A stretch of 6,558 nucleotides of DNA from Nanobdellota archaeon. GTDB lineage: Archaea > Nanobdellota > Nanobdellia > SCGC-AAA011-G17 > VGLX01. Of this stretch, positions 5,293-6,558 are shown piece by piece. A program made the position numbers and the translations under genes. Where the stretch lies: positions 1 to 6,558 of the forward strand of contig JAUYDG010000117.1 of the NCBI GenBank assembly GCA_030691925.1, read 5' to 3'. How positions within the stretch are numbered: position 1 is the stretch's first letter; each line of letters opens with the position of its first letter. Under the pieces are notes generated by a model that did no database searches, had not been told where the DNA came from, and saw only the letters and a program-made list of their open reading frames with translations.

Positions 5293-5765
5293 TTTTCTCT
5301 ATTTTCTCTAAATACTCTGTTAAGAGCAGTAAAAAAAGGTTTCGATTTAACCAAATAATCCTTAACCTTGTCGTAGCTCAAGGTCCTCATCTTGTAATCC
5401 TCAGAGCATATGACAAGCTTATCCTGCCTTACAAACTCTATAGGGCTTTTATTCCTGCAGTCTATAACCCTCTTCAAGTCTTCTATCAGCAAAACCTGAT
5501 CTCTCCCGATGCCATACCTGGGCGCTATCTTGGAAAATACTTCCAGCCTGGACCTGAAATCCTGCGGGATCTCGTGTATGCGCTTGTACATCCTTTCATA
5601 AGCCAGAAAAGCGTCCATTGCGCAGATGAAGGCACTATACAGGTTTTCGGTTATTGTAATGACAAGCTTAGTCTCTTTCAGCAAAGGATAAGTTACATAA
5701 GCCAGGTGATCAGCAGTCTGGAACGACCTGTTTGCTTTACTAACCAGACTTAAAATTTCTTCCAT
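5289..5765 (-). CDS. Uncharacterised helical protein, first of a related pair
   Basis: This 158-residue protein of unknown function has a largely helical N-terminal half: SKANRSFQTADHLAYVTYPL, then a long hydrophobic helix (TITENLYSAFICAMDAFLAYERMYKRI, split here for residues ~38-63). The C-terminal part (~105-147) has a strand-like region RQDKLVICSEDYKMRTLS and a final helix. From memory this looks like a family common in DPANN genomes, which I cannot verify. R13 and H20 give R-x6-H, the loose HEPN spacing, but no toxin-antitoxin partner such as a nucleotidyltransferase is present. It starts the two-gene unit; a TATA-like box lies ~35 bases upstream and there is no Shine-Dalgarno site. Confidence 0.75.
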   Translation of the reverse strand: MEEILSLVSKANRSFQTADHLAYVTYPLLKETKLVITITENLYSAFICAMDAFLAYERMYKRIHEIPQDFRSRLEVFSKIAPRYGIGRDQVLLIEDLKRVIDCRNKSPIEFVRQDKLVICSEDYKMRTLSYDKVKDYLVKSKPFFTALNRVFRENREK

Positions 5766-5796
5766 AGCTATTCCGGTATAATATAAGTATAATCCT

Positions 5797-5804
5797 TTAT
5801 ATAA
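5797..5804 (-). promoter_or_regulatory. TATA-like box for the coupled helical pair
   Basis: On the minus strand TATATAAA (5804-5797) lies in the 42-base gap after the NAC gene. It predicts transcription from about 5774, eight or nine bases before the ATG at 5765, so the pair can be expressed apart from Sec61-beta and NAC. Confidence 0.5.
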
Positions 5805-5807
5805 AAT

Positions 5808-6137
5808 TTATTGCTTCAGGCTTAATATAGCCTCTGCCAAGTCTCCCTTGCTTTTTTCCAAGGCTTCCTTCGCTTTCTCTTCAGAACAACCAGCCTGCTC
5901 CATAACCGTCTTGACATCCTCTTTATTGTAAGGCTTCAAGTCCCTTTCCTCTATGCTGCCAGTAATCTGTATGCTCTCCTGGCCCATCATGTTAACCTTA
6001 GTTACGTGAGGATTCCTAATCACCAACTCCTTGTCATGGGTCTTAATAACCACCTCTGTAGCGTCAATCTCCTCCTGGCGCACGCCCATCTGCTTCATAG
6101 CCTTTTCTAACTGCTTAGGATTTATTTTAGGAAACAT
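5808..6137 (-). CDS. nac: Nascent polypeptide-associated complex protein (archaeal NAC)
   Basis: This 109-residue protein is the archaeal homologue of alpha-NAC, which forms homodimers, binds ribosomes near the exit tunnel and contacts emerging polypeptides. A basic N-terminal helix (MFPKINPKQLEKAMKQMG) is followed by the NAC beta-barrel domain (about residues 22-62: EVVIKTHDKELVI, NPHVTKVNMMGQESIQITG) and a C-terminal UBA domain (about 71-109: EDVKTVMEQAGCSEEKAKEAL then GDLAEAILSL). Length and domain order are standard for archaea. Only four bases separate it from the Sec61-beta stop upstream, so the two are co-transcribed. The stop TAA at 5810-5808 is followed by a separate promoter for the next pair. 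Confidence 0.95.
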   Translation of the reverse strand: MFPKINPKQLEKAMKQMGVRQEEIDATEVVIKTHDKELVIRNPHVTKVNMMGQESIQITGSIEERDLKPYNKEDVKTVMEQAGCSEEKAKEALEKSKGDLAEAILSLKQ

Positions 6138-6141
6138 GTTG

Positions 6142-6303
6142 CTAACCCAAGAACTTAAAATTCTGCAGGTAAATCTCCAAGACTATCACAACTATGATGC
6201 AGACGACAACGACCATAGGCTTAAACTCTATCTTAGACTTGTAATCATCAAAGTACCTTACCAAGCCGCCACCCGAAGTGGGCATCTGAATCCTTTCTGT
6301 CAT
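6142..6303 (-). CDS. secG: Preprotein translocase subunit Sec61-beta (archaeal SecG)
   Basis: This 53-residue gene is short enough to be missed by length-filtered gene finding. The product begins MTERIQMPTSGGGLVRYFDD, containing the family hallmark (MPxSGxGLVRYFDE-like), continues with KIEFKPMVV and has one membrane helix at about residues 30-46. It is the small beta subunit of the archaeal SecYE-beta protein-conducting channel, tail-anchored with its N-terminus in the cytoplasm. The length matches archaeal members. The ATG at 6303 lies just after the predicted transcript start. The NAC gene follows after four bases, linking a nascent-chain chaperone with the translocon in one transcript. Confidence 0.92.
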   Translation of the reverse strand: MTERIQMPTSGGGLVRYFDDYKSKIEFKPMVVVVCIIVVIVLEIYLQNFKFLG

Positions 6304-6327
6304 CTTAAAGTATTAAGAGAAAACACG

Positions 6328-6337
6328 TATTTAAAAA
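6328..6337 (-). promoter_or_regulatory. TATA-like box for the Sec61-beta-NAC operon
   Basis: On the minus strand TTTTTAAATA (6337-6328) is centred about 28 bases from the ATG at 6303, predicting transcription from about 6305. No Shine-Dalgarno sequence lies between, so the mRNA is probably leaderless. Confidence 0.55.
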
Positions 6338-6344
6338 CCTTTTG

Positions 6345-6353
6345 AAAAAAAAA
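6345..6353 (-). terminator. Nine-base T tract ending the right-edge gene
   Basis: Nine consecutive T on the minus strand (A on the + strand at 6345-6353) lie 17 bases after the stop of the right-edge gene and just before the Sec61-beta promoter. A further seven-base T/A-rich run sits closer to the stop but in the opposite sense. A T tract alone is sufficient for termination by archaeal RNA polymerase. Confidence 0.55.
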
Positions 6354-6370
6354 TTCTGTAGCCTGTTTTT

Positions 6371-6558
6371 TTACTGGGCACCCGAAACGAACCTGGCGTT
6401 GCCGAGGAGGTCGTAGTTACCATTAGCATGGGAATAAAAGTCGCCGTCGTTGAGGACGAGCGCCCGCAATTCGTCCTGGCTTGTGTTGCTTCTTAGGTAA
6501 ACACCCATGCCTTTCTTTGCTCCTGTCCTGTCGAACCAAAAGTCAGCGTACAAATTTA
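6371..6558 (-). CDS. Unrecognised protein, C-terminal end (5' part outside window)
   Basis: The frame is open to the right edge and ends at TAA (6373-6371), giving at least 62 residues of a C-terminus. A TTG at 6553 could be read as a start but has no supporting signal, so the gene almost surely continues beyond the window. The visible part has LYADFWFDRTGAKKG, then GVYLRSNTSQDELRALVLND, and ends in GNYDLLGNARFVSGAQ; aromatic and glycine-rich strands suggest a beta-rich, possibly secreted protein, but I recognise no family. One line of it has about 57% G+C, higher than most of the window. Confidence 0.6.
   Translation of the reverse strand, partial: NLYADFWFDRTGAKKGMGVYLRSNTSQDELRALVLNDGDFYSHANGNYDLLGNARFVSGAQ

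Noticed and set aside
5268..5753. Open frame of 161 codons on the + strand
   Set aside because: It is antisense to the helical pair, which has an ATGA overlap and a TATA-like box; the + frame has neither and its protein has no coherent pattern.
5289..5765. Toxin-antitoxin system of the HEPN/MNT type
   Set aside because: No nucleotidyltransferase partner is present, the R-x6-H spacing is near the N-terminus rather than in the usual late helix, and both proteins resemble each other instead of a toxin and its antitoxin.
1..6558. CRISPR array, insertion sequence or other mobile element
   Set aside because: No regularly spaced direct repeats, transposase or integrase gene, or terminal inverted repeats flanking a gene were seen.

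Overview
The window looks like chromosomal DNA from a small-genome archaeon. The clearest markers are archaeal/eukaryotic-type proteins: ribosomal proteins eL33 (L35Ae) and uL16 (L10e), an archaeal NAC with a C-terminal UBA domain, a Sec61-beta type translocon subunit and a MinD-like ATPase. Archaeal TATA-like boxes lie about 25 bases upstream of several start codons, and most of those genes have no Shine-Dalgarno sequence, which fits largely leaderless transcription. The many short, compact, unrecognised genes suggest a DPANN lineage (Woesearchaeota/Pacearchaeota-like), but that placement is an inference from gene style and not from a phylogenetic marker.

Layout, left to right. Bases 1-524 (+) are the AT-rich 3' end of an unrecognised gene that runs in from outside the window. 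Bases 525-764 have no convincing gene but contain a 10-base perfect inverted repeat, two smaller hairpins and a TATA-like box. Next on the + strand come an HD-domain phosphohydrolase (765-1427), a small membrane-anchored protein carrying an HExxH motif (1503-1784), and a two-gene ribosomal operon, eL33-uL16 (1826-2600). The + genes converge at about 2601-2614 with a block of minus-strand genes that fills the rest of the window.

The minus-strand block, read in transcription order from the right edge, starts with the C-terminal end of an unrecognised gene (6558-6371). Then come Sec61-beta (6303-6142, too short for routine ORF calling) and NAC (6137-5808). These are followed by a translationally coupled pair of related helical proteins of unknown function (5765-5289 and 5292-4873), a MinD-like ATPase with an amphipathic C-terminal tail (4786-4013), and a second coupled pair of unknown proteins (3966-3253 and 3256-2615). 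The second member of that last pair ends in a GXGXG-type beta-helix.

Functional themes are protein synthesis (eL33, uL16), handling of nascent chains at ribosome and membrane (NAC, Sec61-beta) and membrane-associated spatial organisation (MinD-like ATPase). The most interesting unexplained parts are the two coupled unknown gene pairs, the HExxH mini-protein and the structured intergenic region at 525-752. Nothing here is demonstrably a new system, and no CRISPR array, rRNA, tRNA or insertion sequence was seen.
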